A stretch of 64,000 nucleotides of DNA from Okapia johnstoni (GCA_024291935.2 CM044309.1:32078001-32142000), one strand, 5' to 3'. Counted from the stretch's first letter, positions 35,222 through 47,730 are shown. Numbers and translations: made by a program. Notes: generated from the sequence alone by a model not told the origin.

Positions 35222-35340
35222 CTTTAAAAAAAGTTTAATAGTATAGTTGATTTACAATGTTGTGTTACCTTCAAGTGTACAGCAAAGTGAATTAGTTATA
35301 CAAATATGTCTCAATATATCCACTCTTGAAGATTCTTTTT
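35222..35340 (-). mobile_element. L1 LINE 3' end, very short
   Basis: The segment 'tatagttgatttacaatgtt', then 'gtgtacagcaaagtgaatta', is the complement of the final part of the artiodactyl L1 3' UTR. Only about 120 bases remain. Confidence 0.7.
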
Positions 35341-36167
35341 TTAAAAAGAACTTAGAATTAAATTTGAAAAGATGGCAATTAGCAAAAAGGTTTTTTTAAC
35401 TTTAAAAGTGATATATGGGGTAATAAAACATAGGTTCAATTGGATATGATTTATTACTCTCACTGTCATGTCCAGCATGCAAGTCACAAGTTGAGTACTC
35501 TGTTCAGAATAAGGAGTTAAACAGGGCCAATTTTACATATATATGAAACTAGCCAAGGTTAAGTTTATCTGATAGAACTGATTACTAAGAATCCAAGGTC
35601 AGTGGAGGAAAGTGTCTGCTTAACCCAAGAAGCTGAGATTTGAACTTCGAGGGGCTGGGACGGTTGGTATTTGGAAATGACAAAGATCCAGCAGAATAGC
35701 ACAGGCAGTAACGGAAATCCAATGTAACATGTGTGACATTGAGGGGAGGCAGGCAGGCTGTGACCCAAATATCTGTCACTGCATGTGAGCCAGAAAACCT
35801 AATAGACGGCAGAGCAAAATATTCATTTGATGGAATGTCCAGTAAATGGAGGGCCAATCAGTAAGGGTTCTGACTTCTAGGATCGGAGGAGCAGGTAGGG
35901 AGGGTGGTCCTGGTGGTCTGGGCGCAGGATCCCAGTCCTGGAAGACTAAGCTTGAGCAGCCAGAAGCCACTCCACTCCCTCTAAGTCATTCATCATACAC
36001 CAGCATCAGATCACACCTGCTATTTAATCATACTCTTTCCCAGTTTAAACATTTAATGAGTTCTGTTGCCCAAATTCCTTAGCATGACCCCAAATGTCTC
36101 TCTTGAACTGAGTTATGCCTTCCTCACCAGTTTCATTGCCTGTTCTCTGTATTCTAATTTGCTGTTC
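35341..36167. other. No recognised gene
   Basis: 35840-35970 is richer in G+C and holds frames on both strands without a domain. G-runs at 35884-35921 are spaced too unevenly to claim a structure. Confidence 0.35.
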
Positions 36168-36221
36168 ACTGTTCAGTTGCTAAGTCGTGTCCAACTCTTT
36201 GCAGCCCTGCATCATGCCGGG

Positions 36222-36222
<1 letters not shown>
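36168..36222 (-). mobile_element. Bov-A SINE stub
   Basis: Only the first 55 bases of a Bov-A unit remain (CAGTTGCTAAGTCGTGTCC). They run straight into the TA tract. Confidence 0.75.
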
Positions 36223-36223
<1 letters not shown>

Positions 36224-36274
<51 letters not shown>

Positions 36275-36299
36275 TATATATAATACACACACACACACG
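36224..36299. repeat. Compound (TA)n/(CA)n microsatellite
   Basis: A TA tract at 36224-36270 is followed by TTATATATATAA and (CA)8. It abuts a truncated Bov-A, which suggests that expansion or slippage removed the rest of the SINE. Confidence 0.95.
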
Positions 36300-39275
36300 C
36301 TATTAACTCTTTTACTTTGCTTTACTTGTCTAGTTATAGAGCACTTCCTTTATATCTCTCCCTCATAATACATCGACTGTATCTATTTTATTTTGATTTC
36401 TCATTGTGGAAGATGTATTACTCTACTTTATTGACCATCAGTGATTATTGAACAAACAACAAGACAGGTCTTCAATTAAATCTGAGGCATCAGGTGGAGG
36501 TTTGAGACAAAATAAATAAAGCAAGATCTAGTTATAGAGTGGTGTTTTTTCTCTTCTTCTTTAAAACCCCTTTACCCCCCACTCAAATAACCTCACCCTG
36601 TGTTTCAGTTGGTTTGATCAGAGAAAGACAACTTCACTGAAATATATGCTAATATCTCAATAAAGATTTATTATGGTAGCTTGGCCCCTTGCACAGTTGT
36701 GGAACATGATTAAACCATTATGTGAGATGCTTTCTTCTGGGTCTGATGGTGGAGCCAGAAATCCTCGGGGTGGGCAATTAAAAAGGAAGATGGGTGTGCA
36801 GTGAGGGAAGTGAGCTCAAGTGGGAACATGGGAAGCTGGCTGGGGCCAGGAGGACAGGCTAAAATCTGTGACACTCTCCTGCATGACCAACATGGTGGTC
36901 TTTACACCAGCAACGTTGATGATGTGGCATCTTGCAGGGAAAGCTAATGCCCTTCATCACGGATCTAAATCTGCACGGGGCACAGGAGCCAGAGAAGCCA
37001 AATGAGAATCTGGAAGGGGGAGCTCCGGGAAGGTATTTTACCCCAAGATGCTCATCAAGCAATAAGCAACAGTGTGTGTAGCCTGCAAGGAGCCTCAGTG
37101 TCTACTTTGACCTTCTGAAGACAAGAAAATGTGGCTGATACTTCATTGCTAACCAGGAACTATGCAGAGAAGGCAATTTTGAAGAAACTTAGTTCCACTT
37201 AAGCTAACCTGACATAGTATAAATCCACCATGTTCTGAATTTTTGTGTAAAATTCCATCCCTGTACCTTTTATTTTTCTTAACCTAACTTGTTCTTAACC
37301 TGCATCTTTGGGATAAAATCCTGTCCCCAGATATCCTAACTCTCCCTGCCAAAACTGAGCTTTATTTGCTGTTCAATAGATAAATGAATTTAGCTCACTG
37401 TATCAATTTTCCAGTGCAATGTTTAACTTTTATTTGTTTCGTTATGGGTTCCCAGAACTAGTAATCACACTCAACCCACACTGTCTAACAGAAACTTGGT
37501 TAAAATGAATTCTGGTTTAATGCTTTTTCCATGTTACTCGGAAATGCAGTTCTTGCTTTTTTCCTCGTTGCTCCTGGAGCTGAGTCTTTTGTTTTACAAA
37601 TGTAGGCAGATCTGTATTATACTGAAAACCTGAAATGGATTAGTGAGGCATCCTGGATATTGGAAAAATGAATTTATTGTTTAAAATCAAAGTAATTTTT
37701 TCCCAGTCCAGCTTTGAAGGGGAATATGGAAAGTCATGCTATTAGAAATAATTTACTCATTTGTATATCTTATACAGATTGAGTATCTTTGCTTTAAACT
37801 TGGCTTTCATAAGGAGATTAAAAAGTGCTTTGTCAGGTTTGCAAACACAGTTTGAAAGCTTAAACTTGACTAATGCATCACACAGCTATTCTCCCTTTCT
37901 TTCTAGTTCCACATGATAGAAGCAAAAGTGGAATATCCATAGGAACTGGTGAATTAATGGTTCAGAGTTCATGAAAAGTTGATGAAATAGGGGACCAAGG
38001 AGGATGTAATTCCCAAGACCTAAAGCCATCATGACGCAGCATCTCTAGGCCAAGTGAGTACTGTAGTTTCCTGTAGAAGTTAAGAACCTCCTGAAAAAAA
38101 AAGAGCATCAAAACTGATGGGCAGCTGTTGGCAGCAGGATGAGCCAGTCCTCTGTAGTCTTGGCAAAAGCTCCTCTTGTAGGATGAGGAAAGAGAGAGGG
38201 AGTACCAAGAAACTCTGGAACAAGGGGGAAAGAAACAGTTCAGATACAGCTCCTGGGAAAGTCTGGTGCTCAGAGATAGCCAGTTAGGGGCAGGCTAGCA
38301 CTTAAAGGGGAGAGAGATAAGGAAGCAACTGTGGTCCGCCATGTTCCCAAAGGACCCCAGTCTTGTCTGCATACAGTCATCTTACAACACTCACAGACCA
38401 CTCACCATCACCAAGCCAAAAGCCAGACACATCATATACAAGTAATCTTTGGGCTAATCTTTATACCTAGAATCCATCTTTGAGCCATTTTCCCCACATC
38501 TCGATTGCACAAAGACTCTTTGGTTGGCGTCATGAAGAACATGAGAGATAGATGATAGGGTGTGCGATAATAGCAATTTCATTGAAATATTGTTAATAGA
38601 ATTTATTCCCAAAATTATTCTGTGGATGCTGCCATTTCTAAAGTGAATACAAGAATTTCTTCTGAGGTTACTCATTCTACAAATATTTATTGAGCACCTA
38701 CTAGGAGCAAACACTAAGAAGATACCAGGAAGAAAAATTCCTTGGCCTCATGGACCTGGTATTATAGTACCCTTGCCACCTGTCCGTCCTTTTTCCCATT
38801 CCCCAAGATAGTGGATCCAAACCCATTTAGCCTTTACAACTCTAAGTCTCCCCATTTTTGTCTCATATTTTTCACCCTTAGTAGGTAACTTTATACATCA
38901 CCTCACAAAGGAAGCGGAAGACAACAATACATTTTCCCCTCTACCTCCCTGTAGAGTACCCAGCCTCATTCCCTTTCTTCGTGATTCAAAAGACTGGGCA
39001 GTAATTTTGGAACATCCCCCCAGGATTGAGAGGCCAAGGTACTACGAACATGCCCACATCTGCTATGGATATTTGTTTGCGACACTGAGAGTACCTGGTA
39101 TTTTGCTTAATCCAGGAATGCCTTCATTTGCTGACACACTCCATAGCTTTAGCATGCCCTCAAAGCTTTTACTGCCTTTGACTAACTCATTAGATAACCT
39201 TAAAGAAGACTATGCTCACTCTTATTTAGCATACACAATTGCTTCTTACAACAAATCTTTTGTTAGTTGTTAATT
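36300..39275. other. No recognised gene over 3 kb
   Basis: The longest stretch without a clear repeat. Frames at 36820-37062 (both strands), 38454-38714 and 39007-39273 show no domain. 38676-38760 (TACAAATATTTATTGAGCAC) is a familiar old mammalian repeat motif. I see no exon with both good splice sites. Confidence 0.35.
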
Positions 39276-39287
39276 AGCAAGTCCTAT

Positions 39288-39505
39288 GGGGCTTCCCAGG
39301 TGGCACTAGTGGTAAAGAACCCACCTGCCAATGCAGGAGACATAAGAGACTTGAGTTCTATCACTGAGTTGGGAAGATCTCCTGGAGGAGAGCATGGCAA
39401 CCCACTCCAGTATTCTTGCCTGGAGAATCCCATGGAAAGAGGAGCCTGGTGGGCTATAGTCGACTGAGGGGCAAAGAGTTGGACACAACTGAGGCGATTC
39501 AGCAC
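39288..39505 (+). mobile_element. Bov-tA SINE
   Basis: Complete on the plus strand, with an exact 12-bp target-site duplication AGCAAGTCCTAT at 39276-39287 and 39506-39517. Confidence 0.96.
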
Positions 39506-39689
39506 AGCAAGTCCTATAGAGGAAGAGTTATGTGATTATAAATACTAGCATCATTAAGAAAGAGAGGGTCCACAAAAACTTCCCTTTTAATTTGTGAGTC
39601 GCAGAGATGCCAAGAGCTCAGCATAAAAAATAGAACTTTCATAAATACTAGATAACTTGACATAGAGTGATGAAGTCAAAAGATAGTGG

Positions 39690-39895
39690 ACCTTGGAACA
39701 GAAAATCCTTAGTTCACATTCCAGTTCTACTACTTAGTAGCTATGTGACTTTTGTAAAAGTTATTTAATACCTGTAGAACCAAGTTTTATCACTTATGAA
39801 ATGAAGAAAAAAAAAGATAAAAATCTCACAGTTATTGTAAAGAGTAGATGAGATAGTATACCTGACATATCCAGCACCTGATTTGGATTTAATGG
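39690..39895 (+). mobile_element. MIR SINE
   Basis: The plus-strand MIR core ACTTAGTAGCTATGTGACTT (39732-39751) is followed by a 3' part with an expanded A-run. Confidence 0.75.
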
Positions 39896-39928
39896 CAACT
39901 GATTCAATATGAAAGGCCAGTTTTCTTT

Positions 39929-42061
39929 TTTTTCTTTTTGTAAATTTATTTATTTTAATTTGAAGCCAATTACTTTACAGTATTGTAGTGGTTTCTGCCA
40001 AATGTTCACATGAATCCACCATGGTGTACATGTATCCGCCATCCTGAACCCCCTCCCCCCATACAATCCCTCAGGGTTGTCCCAGTGCACCGGCCATGAG
40101 CACCCTGTCTCATGCATCGAACCTGGACTGGCAATCTGTTTCACATATGGTAATATATATGTTTCAGTGCTATTCTCTCAAATCACCCCACCCTTGCCTT
40201 CTCCCACAGAGTCCAAAAGTCTGCTCTTTACATCTGTGTCTCTTTTGCTCTCTCGTATATAGGGTCATTGTTACCATCTTTCTAAATTCCATATATATGC
40301 ATTAATATACTATATTGATGTTTTTCTTTCTGACTTACTTCACTCTGTATAATAGGCTACAGTTTCATCCACCTCATTAGAAGTGATTCAAATACATTCT
40401 TTGTAATAGCCGAATAATATTCCATTGTGTATATGTACCACAGCTTTCATCTGCCGATGGACATCTAGGTTGCTTCTGTGTCATGGCTATTGTAAACAGT
40501 GCTGCAATGAACATTGGGGTACATGTGTCTCTTTCAATTCTGGTTTCCTCGGTGTGTATGCCCAGCAGTGGGATTGCTGGGTCGTATGGCAGTTCTATTT
40601 CCAGTTTTTTAAGGAATCTCCACACTGTTCTCCATAGTGGCTATATTAGTTTGCATTCCCACCAACAGTGTAAGAGGGTTCCCTGTTCTCTGCACTCTCT
40701 CCAGCATTTATTCTTTGTAGACTTTTTGATAACAGCCATTCTGACCGGCATGAGATGGTACCTCATTGTGGTTTTGATTTGCATTTCTCTCATAATGAGT
40801 GATGTTGAGCATCTTTTCATACGTTTGTTAGCCATCTGTATGTCTTCTTTGGAGAAATGTCTGTTTAGTTCTTGGGCCCATTTTTTGATTGGGTTGTTTA
40901 TTTTTCTGGGATTGAGCTGCATGAGCTGCTTGTATATATTTGAGATTAATTCTTTGTCAGTTGCTTCATTTGCTATTATTTTCTGCCATTCTGAAGGCTG
41001 TCTTTTCACCTTGCTTATAGTTTCCTTCATTGTGCAAAAGCTTTTAAGTTTAATTAGGTAGGTTCCATTTGTTTATTTTTTGCTTTTATTTCCATTACTA
41101 CAGGAGGTGTGTCATAGAGGATCCTGCTGTGATTTATGTCGGAGTGTCTTGTCTATGTTTTCTTCTAGAAGTTTTATACTTTCTTGTCTTACATTTACAT
41201 CTTTAATCCATTTTGAGTTTATTTTTGTGTGTGATGTTAGAAAGTGTTCTAGTTTCATTCTTTTACAAGTGGTTGACCAATTTTCCCAGCACCACTTGTT
41301 AAAGAGATTGTCTTTTCTCCATTGTATATTCTTGCTCCTTTGTCAAAGATGAGGTGTCCATAGGTGTGTGGATTTATCTCTAGGCTTTCTATTTTGTCCA
41401 TTGACCTATATTTCTGTCATTGTGCCAGTACCATACTGTCTTGATGACTGTAACTTTGTAGTATAGTCTGAAGTCAGGCAGGTTGATTCCTCTAGTTCTA
41501 TTCTTCTTTCTCAAGATTACTTTGGCTATTTGAGGTTTTTTGTATTTCCATACAAATTGTGAAATTATTTGTTCTCTGAAAAATACCATTGGTAGCTTGA
41601 TAGGGATTGCATTGAATCTATAGATTGCTTTGGGTAGCATACTCATTTTCACTATATTGATTCTTCTGATCCATGAACATGGTATATTTCTCCATCTATT
41701 TGTGTCATCTTTGATCTCTTTCAACAGTGTTTTATAGTTTTCTATATATAGATCTTTTGTTTCTTTAGGTAGGTTTATTTCTGAGTATTTTATTATTTTC
41801 GTTGCAATGGTGAATGGAATTGTTTCCTTAATTTCTCTTTCTGTTTTCTCATTGTTAGTGTATAGAAATGCAAGGGATTTCTGTGTGTTAATTTTATATC
41901 CTGCAACTTTACTATATTTATTGATTAGCTCTAGTAATTTTCTGGTGGTATCTTCAGGGTTTTCTATGTGGAGGTTCATGTCATCTGCAAACAGTGAGAG
42001 TTTTGCTTCTTGTTTTCCAGTCTGGATTCCTTTTATTCCTTTTTCTTCTCTGATTGCTGTC
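39929..42061 (-). pseudogene. L1 ORF2 3' half and 3' UTR (not inverted part)
   Basis: Read on the minus strand from 42061 down: the rest of the reverse transcriptase (catalytic box FADDM where FADD/YADD is usual), the thumb region, then the C-terminal cysteine region with C-x3-C-x7-H-x4-C still intact in the frame 40641-41030, and the C-terminal end in the frame 40377-40625. The 3' UTR and T-run (A tail) close it at 39929-39945. Frameshifts and stops break it into at least three frames (41389-42180 is the longest, its first 40 residues being read-through of inverted sequence). The full ORF2 would be about 1,270 residues. Confidence 0.9.
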
Positions 42062-42955
42062 ATGAAAGAGAAAAACCTACAACCCAGATTACTATACCCA
42101 GAAAGGATCTCATTCAAATATGAAGGAGAAATAAAAAGCTTTACAGACAAGCAAAAGCTGAGAGAATTCAGCACCACCAAACCAACTCTTCAACAAATGC
42201 TAGAGGATCTTCTCTAGACAGGAAACACAGAAAAGGTTTATAAACTCGAACCCAAAACAACAAAATAAATGGCGACAGGATCATACTTATCAATAATTAC
42301 CTTAAATGTAAATGGTTTGAATGCCCCAACCAAAAGACAAAGACTGGCTGAATAGATACAATAACAAGACCCCTATATATGCTGTCTACAAGAGACCTAC
42401 CTCAAAACAAGGGACACATACAGACTGAAAGTGAAGGGCTGGAAAAAGATATTTCATGCAAATGGAGACCAAAAGAAAGCAGGAGTGGCAATACTCATAT
42501 CAAAATAGACTTTGAAATAAAGGCTGTGAAAAGAGACAAAGAAGGACACTACATAATGATCAAAGGATCAATCCAAGAAGAAGATATAACAATTATAAAT
42601 ATATATGCACCCAACATTGGAGCACCACAATATGTAAGGCAAATGCTAACAAAGTATGAAAGGGGAAATTAACAGTAACACAATAATAGTGGGATACTTT
42701 AATACCCCACTCACATCTATGGATAGATCAACTAAACAGAAAATTAGCAAGGAAACACAAACTTTAAATGATGCAATGGAGCAGTTAGACCTAATTGATA
42801 TCTATAAGACTTTTCACCCCAAAACAATGAATTTCACCTTTTTCTCAAGTGCATACGGAACATTCTCCAGGATAGATCACATCCTGGGCCATAAATCTAG
42901 CCTTGGTAAATTCAAAAAAATTGAAATCATTTCAAGCATCTTTTCTGATCACAAT

Positions 42956-42985
42956 ACAGTAAGATTAGATACAGTAAGATTAGAT
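42956..42985. repeat. 15-bp tandem duplication in L1 ORF2
   Basis: ACAGTAAGATTAGAT occurs twice in a row. Because 15 bases keep the frame, it adds five residues next to the SDH box without a frameshift. It lies just before the BOV-A2 insertion. Confidence 0.95.
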
Positions 42986-43003
42986 GTCAACTACAGGGAA
43001 AAA

Positions 43004-43282
43004 CAGAGAAGGCAATGGCAGCCCACTCCAGTACTCTTGCCTGGAAAATCCCATGGATGGAGGAGCCTGGTAGGCTGCAGTCCATGGGGTCGCTTGGAGT
43101 CGGACATGACTGAGTGACTTCACTTTCACTTTTCACTTTCATGCATTGGAGAAGGAAATGGCAACCCACTCCCGTGTTCTTGCCTGGAGAATCCCAGGGA
43201 TGGGGGAGCCTGGTGGGCTGCCGTCTATGGGGTCGCACAGAGTCGGACACGACTGAAGTGACTTAGCAGCAGCAGCAGCAGC
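43004..43282 (+). mobile_element. BOV-A2 SINE in the L1
   Basis: Two Bov-A units on the plus strand with a (CAG)n tail at 43265-43282. The exact 11-bp target-site duplication ACAGGGAAAAA lies at 42993-43003 and 43283-43293. Confidence 0.96.
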
Positions 43283-44390
43283 ACAGGGAAAAAATACTAC
43301 TAAAAATATAAACATATGGAGGCTAAACAACACGCTTCTGAATAACCAAAAAATCACAGAAGAAATCAAAAAGGAAATCAAAATATGCGTAGAAATGAAT
43401 GAAAATGAAAACACAACAACCCAAAACCTGTGGGATTCAGTAAAAGCAGTGCTAAGGGGAAGGTTTATAGCAATACAAACTTACCTCAAGAAACAAGAGA
43501 AAAATCAAATAAATAACCTAACTTTACACCTAAAGCAACTAGAAAAAGAAGAAATGAAGAATCCCAGGGTTAGTAGAAGGAAAGAAATCATAAAAATTAG
43601 TGCAGAAATAAATGAAAGAGAAACAAAGGAGAGTACAGCAAAAATCAACAAAAATAAAAGCTGTTTTTTTGAGAAGATAAGTAAAATAGACAAACCATTA
43701 GCCAGACTCATCAAGAAAAAAAGGGAGAAGAATCAAATCAACAGAATTAGAAATGAAAATGGAGAAATCACAACAGACAACACAGAAATACAAAGGATCA
43801 TAAGAGACTACTATTAGCAACTATATGCCAATAAAATGGACAACTTGGAAGAAATGGACAAATTCTTAGAAAAATATAACTTTCCAAAACTGAACCAGAA
43901 AGAAATAGAAAATCTTAACAGACCCATAACAAGCACAGAAATCAAAACTGTAATCAAAAACCTTCCAACAAACAAAAGCCCAGGACCAGATGGCTTCACA
44001 GGTAAATTCAACCAAAAATTTAGAGAAGAGCTAACACCTATCCTATTCAAACTCTTCCAGAAAATTGCAGAGGGAGGTAAACTGCCAAACTCATTCTATG
44101 AGGCCCCCATCACCCTAATACTAAAACCAGACAAAGATGCCACGAAAAAAAGAGAAAACTACAGGCCAATATCGCTGATGAACATAGCTGTAAAAATCCT
44201 CAACAAAATTCTAGCAAACAGAATCCAACAACATATTAAAAAGATCATGCATCATGACTAAGTGGGCTTTATCCCAGGGATGCAAGGATTCTTCAATATT
44301 CACAAATCAATCAATGTGATACACCACATTAACAAATTGAAAGATAAAAACCATATGATTATCTCAATAGAGAAAGCCTTTGACAAAATT

Positions 44391-44612
44391 CGGACTTCCG
44401 TTGTAGCTCAGTTGGAAAAGAATCTGCCTGCAGTGCAGGAGACCTGGGTTCAATCCCTGGGTTGGGAAGATCCCCTGGAGAAGGAAATGGCAACCCACTC
44501 CAGTATCCTTGCCTGGAAAATCTCATGGACAGAGGAGCCTGCTGGGCTGCAGTCCATGGGGTCGCAAAAAGTCTGGCACAACTGAGCAACTAACACTTGC
44601 TTACTTACTTAC
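44391..44612 (+). mobile_element. Bov-tA SINE in the L1
   Basis: Complete on the plus strand with a (CTTA)n tail (44598-44612). The exact 11-bp target-site duplication TTGACAAAATT lies at 44380-44390 and 44613-44623. Confidence 0.96.
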
Positions 44613-44834
44613 TTGACAAAATTCAACATCCATTTATGATAAAAACTCTCTAGAAAGCAGGCATAGAAGGAACATACCTCAACATAAGAAAAGCCATGTA
44701 TGATAAACCCACAGGAAAACATTATCTTCAATGGTGAAAAATTGAAAGCATTTCCCCTAAAGTCAGGAACAAGACAAGGGTTGCCACTCTCACCACTACT
44801 ATTCAACATAGTTTTAGAAAGGCCAGTTTTCTTT

Positions 44835-45289
44835 AGAATTCCTGTTCCCCCTCACTCCCAGCCTCATTTGTTTGGATCATAACTCTGTCATTGAGATGCA
44901 GCTGATGACTGGAGTTTCCCAGAGGAACTGACCAAATACTAATGTTCCTGAATGGTTAATCCACTTCAAGACAGCAGGAATTTGGGGCTGTTGGGTTGAG
45001 AGGTGGATCTTACCTATCTGACGCAAGTTTTTGACACAGTTTTGAGTAACAGAAATCCAATAAGCCTTTTCTCAACAGAAGGCTTTTGCTACCTCTAAAT
45101 AAAGTGTATTTATGAAGAGTCCTTTTTTTTTATGCTGTCTTGACCAAACTTTGAGATGATCAGTTAGTAACAGGAATTAAAAGTAGAATATTGAGAGTAT
45201 CCTTCCATTTTCTACCAATAGAAATCCTGCTACTTTGAAGTAAGACAAAGGCTGGAGCAGAAACACTGATCAAGAAACCTCTGCCTTCA
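44835..45289. other. No recognised gene
   Basis: Flank of the L1 insertion with no assigned content. Confidence 0.35.
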
Positions 45290-45358
45290 GAAACTGACAC
45301 AACATTGTAAAGGAATTTTCCTTCAATTAAAAAATAAATTAAAAAAGGAAAAAAAAAC
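45290..45358 (+). mobile_element. L1 LINE terminal fragment, about 70 bp
   Basis: ACACAACATTGTAAAGGAAT and the A-rich tail after it are the last bases of the artiodactyl L1 3' UTR (compare 57165-57215 in this window). It is severely 5'-truncated. Confidence 0.65.
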
Positions 45359-47730
45359 AAATATAGCATTATACTAAAACTAATAGCAATAACAGGCTCT
45401 CAACTGCACTAAAAAGGATTAGTACAAGGATATATAAAAAAGATTTTTTAATAAACTGAAAGAAGAATAAAAGTTAAGCAAAATCAAGTATTTCAAACCA
45501 ACAAATGTATTTTTTGTTACTGACATAAAGCAATATTATATTTAAGAAGCCTCTTTGAAATGTCTGTCACTTTCATAAGCCTGAAAACTGTCACTAAATT
45601 TTAGCAAGGAAACTAAGGATATTGTGTATATAGAGAGTAAGAAGTGTACATGAGTAGTTAATATTTCACCTTTAAAATAAACATCCTTATTTTCAACAGC
45701 TCAGTGTTTAAGTATCATTAAAAAGAATGGGTAGAAAGAGTAAAGTAACCGTATTTAAGACATTAATTCCATTATGTACTCTCTGATTATGTTTCCACTT
45801 GGATTTATGCAGTGTCAGCAAATTTGAGACATGATGAAAAACTAGTCTTATCACACATACATAGAAAGCATTTTTAATCCTCTTTAATAATGTGCTTTAA
45901 AATAAAAAAAATGAAATGTCCTAACAACAACAAAAAGGAAACTTCTGCCTTCAGATTCATTTAGATATATTCACAAGCTTTGGATTAACGTGGGAGTTCT
46001 TGTCCTCCTAGATGAACTTGCTAATTCACTTGGTGGAATCTTATCCATCTTCCTTAGTGAAGAGAAATAGGATCATTTGCACAGGATATAGCAGAGACTA
46101 GAGCCTCACATTTATTTTAATCTCTGCTGATGCACTGTGCTACAATCGAAAAATACCCTATCTTTATTAGAATTGGCTTGATATTTGCCAGTTTAATGAT
46201 GGATTAATATGGGAGTTGGATGAAAGTGAGAAATGGAAAATATTCTCAGAGGAGGCTTAAAAAAAAAAAGAAAATATTGTTTTAATATATAGTCATTAGC
46301 CACTATTAATGAATCTGTTCAGTTGATGAGGTGCCACTGTTTAATTATCTGAATTACTAAAGGGATATTTGACAAAAGGGCTTCTTTCCCCCCTTTACTT
46401 CAGAATTTACTGTTTCTACCAACAATTCATATTTGCTTAGTCTTAGCGAAACACTGGTATCAAATGATCATGGCATTGATGATTCTTAGACACATCTCTT
46501 TCCAGGGAAAATAGGCCTAACCCAGAACTAGGAATATCTCTGATTGAATCCAGGTTTTCATATCTTGTCTTCTATTCCTCCAAAATTTTATTTAGTTCTG
46601 TTGGCCATAAATAAAAGCTATGTTTCAGTGTACTTATCTGATGTACTGCCCACTCGAATATTTGTGTTTTAAGAACACAATAGAATTAAATGACATTTCT
46701 TTGCATGTGTGACTAAGTCAGTTTCTATGGTTTTCTTATTCATTTTAAATCCTGGTACACAGTGCTTAACTTAGCAATTGAGAAACTGAAAGACCATTTA
46801 TTTAATTGTGTTCATTATTACTGGAGATTTTCATATTTCATTTCCTTTTCAATGATCTTCCCAAGATTTTCACACAAGTTTAATTCATAACCTAAAAATA
46901 TATGTTTCATTTAAAAACAGAAAGATGAAAGAAAAGAGATTTTCTGTGACCCCATAATTACCTTCCATATTTGCTCTTTTGTATGTGTGAATATTTTAAA
47001 AATTTGCTGGTTCGTCTGACAGTCTATTTAAGAAACGTAGTTACATCGTCTGAGTATCATGTTCATTCATCGTTGTTTGATGACTTGAGTGATAGATGAC
47101 CATAGAGAGAGGAAATTTCTTATGAAGAGAAATGTGAGGGAAGAGAAAAAAGGAAACAAATACATATACACTCACACACACACTCATGGATAAATGGCCT
47201 GATTTAAGTAATATTTGAAACTTGCCATCAATTAGACTTCTACAAAAGTTTCTGAAACAAAGCTACATTAGGAAGTATTGGCAATTTATGTCTTTCTAAA
47301 TTTTGTTATTCTTGCTTATTCTTTCCTGAGACAGGAAAATACTTAAGATGTTAATTAATTATAACAGGACAGACAGATAGGAAAATCAATCATTTTATTT
47401 GCATAACTGTTGTCTTATATTGCATACCTCCTCTAGGGGTAAGTGAACAGTTTAAATTTGGGGAGCTATGCTTTTTGGCTGTTTCTCTTTTGTATCTCTG
47501 TATTTTAATTTAGGAGAAAGCAAGCATTTGGAGGAGCTTTCACTTCTCTTGGTTAGTAGTATCATCCTGTGTTGGTCATCCATGGTTGGTTTGGTCCTTT
47601 AGGGATGCACAGTGTAGCTTGTAAAGTTCATTCTGGTAGCATCACCCTGCCTACTCTCAATCCATGTGGTTCAGATAAGGCAGTACTCCCTTTTTTTACC
47701 CTCTCACCCATCCCAGCCCCCTGGGGGAGG
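45359..47730. other. No recognised gene over 2.4 kb
   Basis: AT-rich with scattered A/T runs. I see no open frame with a domain, no exon-like splice pair and no clear repeat. Confidence 0.4.

Larger units (their letters stand above)
42062..44816 (+). pseudogene. L1 ORF1 end, intergenic part and ORF2 5' half (inverted)
   Basis: The plus strand opens in the last codons of ORF1 ([12 protein letters not shown] and stop near 42217), then the short inter-ORF spacer, then ORF2. The endonuclease text is seen in the frames 42379-42672 and 42656-43117. The usual GDFN box reads GYFN at about 42691, so an active-site aspartate is lost, while the SDH box near 42943 remains. The reverse transcriptase finger region (NKSPGPDGF at about 43969) lies in the frame 43836-44261. 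Frames are broken by stops and by SINEs at 43004-43282 and 44391-44612. Confidence 0.9.
39911..44834 (-). mobile_element. L1 LINE with 5' inversion (twin-priming product)
   Basis: One insertion bounded by the exact 18-bp duplication GAAAGGCCAGTTTTCTTT (39911-39928 and 44817-44834). The 3' part of the L1 lies on the minus strand (39929-42061, A tail at the left). The 5' part lies inverted on the plus strand (42062-44816). The plus part ends in ORF2 at [10 protein letters not shown], and the minus part resumes at [10 protein letters not shown], just after it in the protein. Only about ten bases are lost at the switch point. Two SINEs were added later. The site at the right edge (CTTT/AG) is a fair L1 endonuclease target. 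The element is dead: inverted, frameshifted, and lacking ORF1 and the promoter. Confidence 0.95.

Noticed and set aside
40483..41061. 192-residue plus frame with hydrophobic stretches resembling a membrane protein
   Set aside because: It is the antisense of L1 ORF2, whose A-rich codons read as Phe/Leu/Ser-rich on the other strand. The frame 56089-56361 minus is the same artefact.
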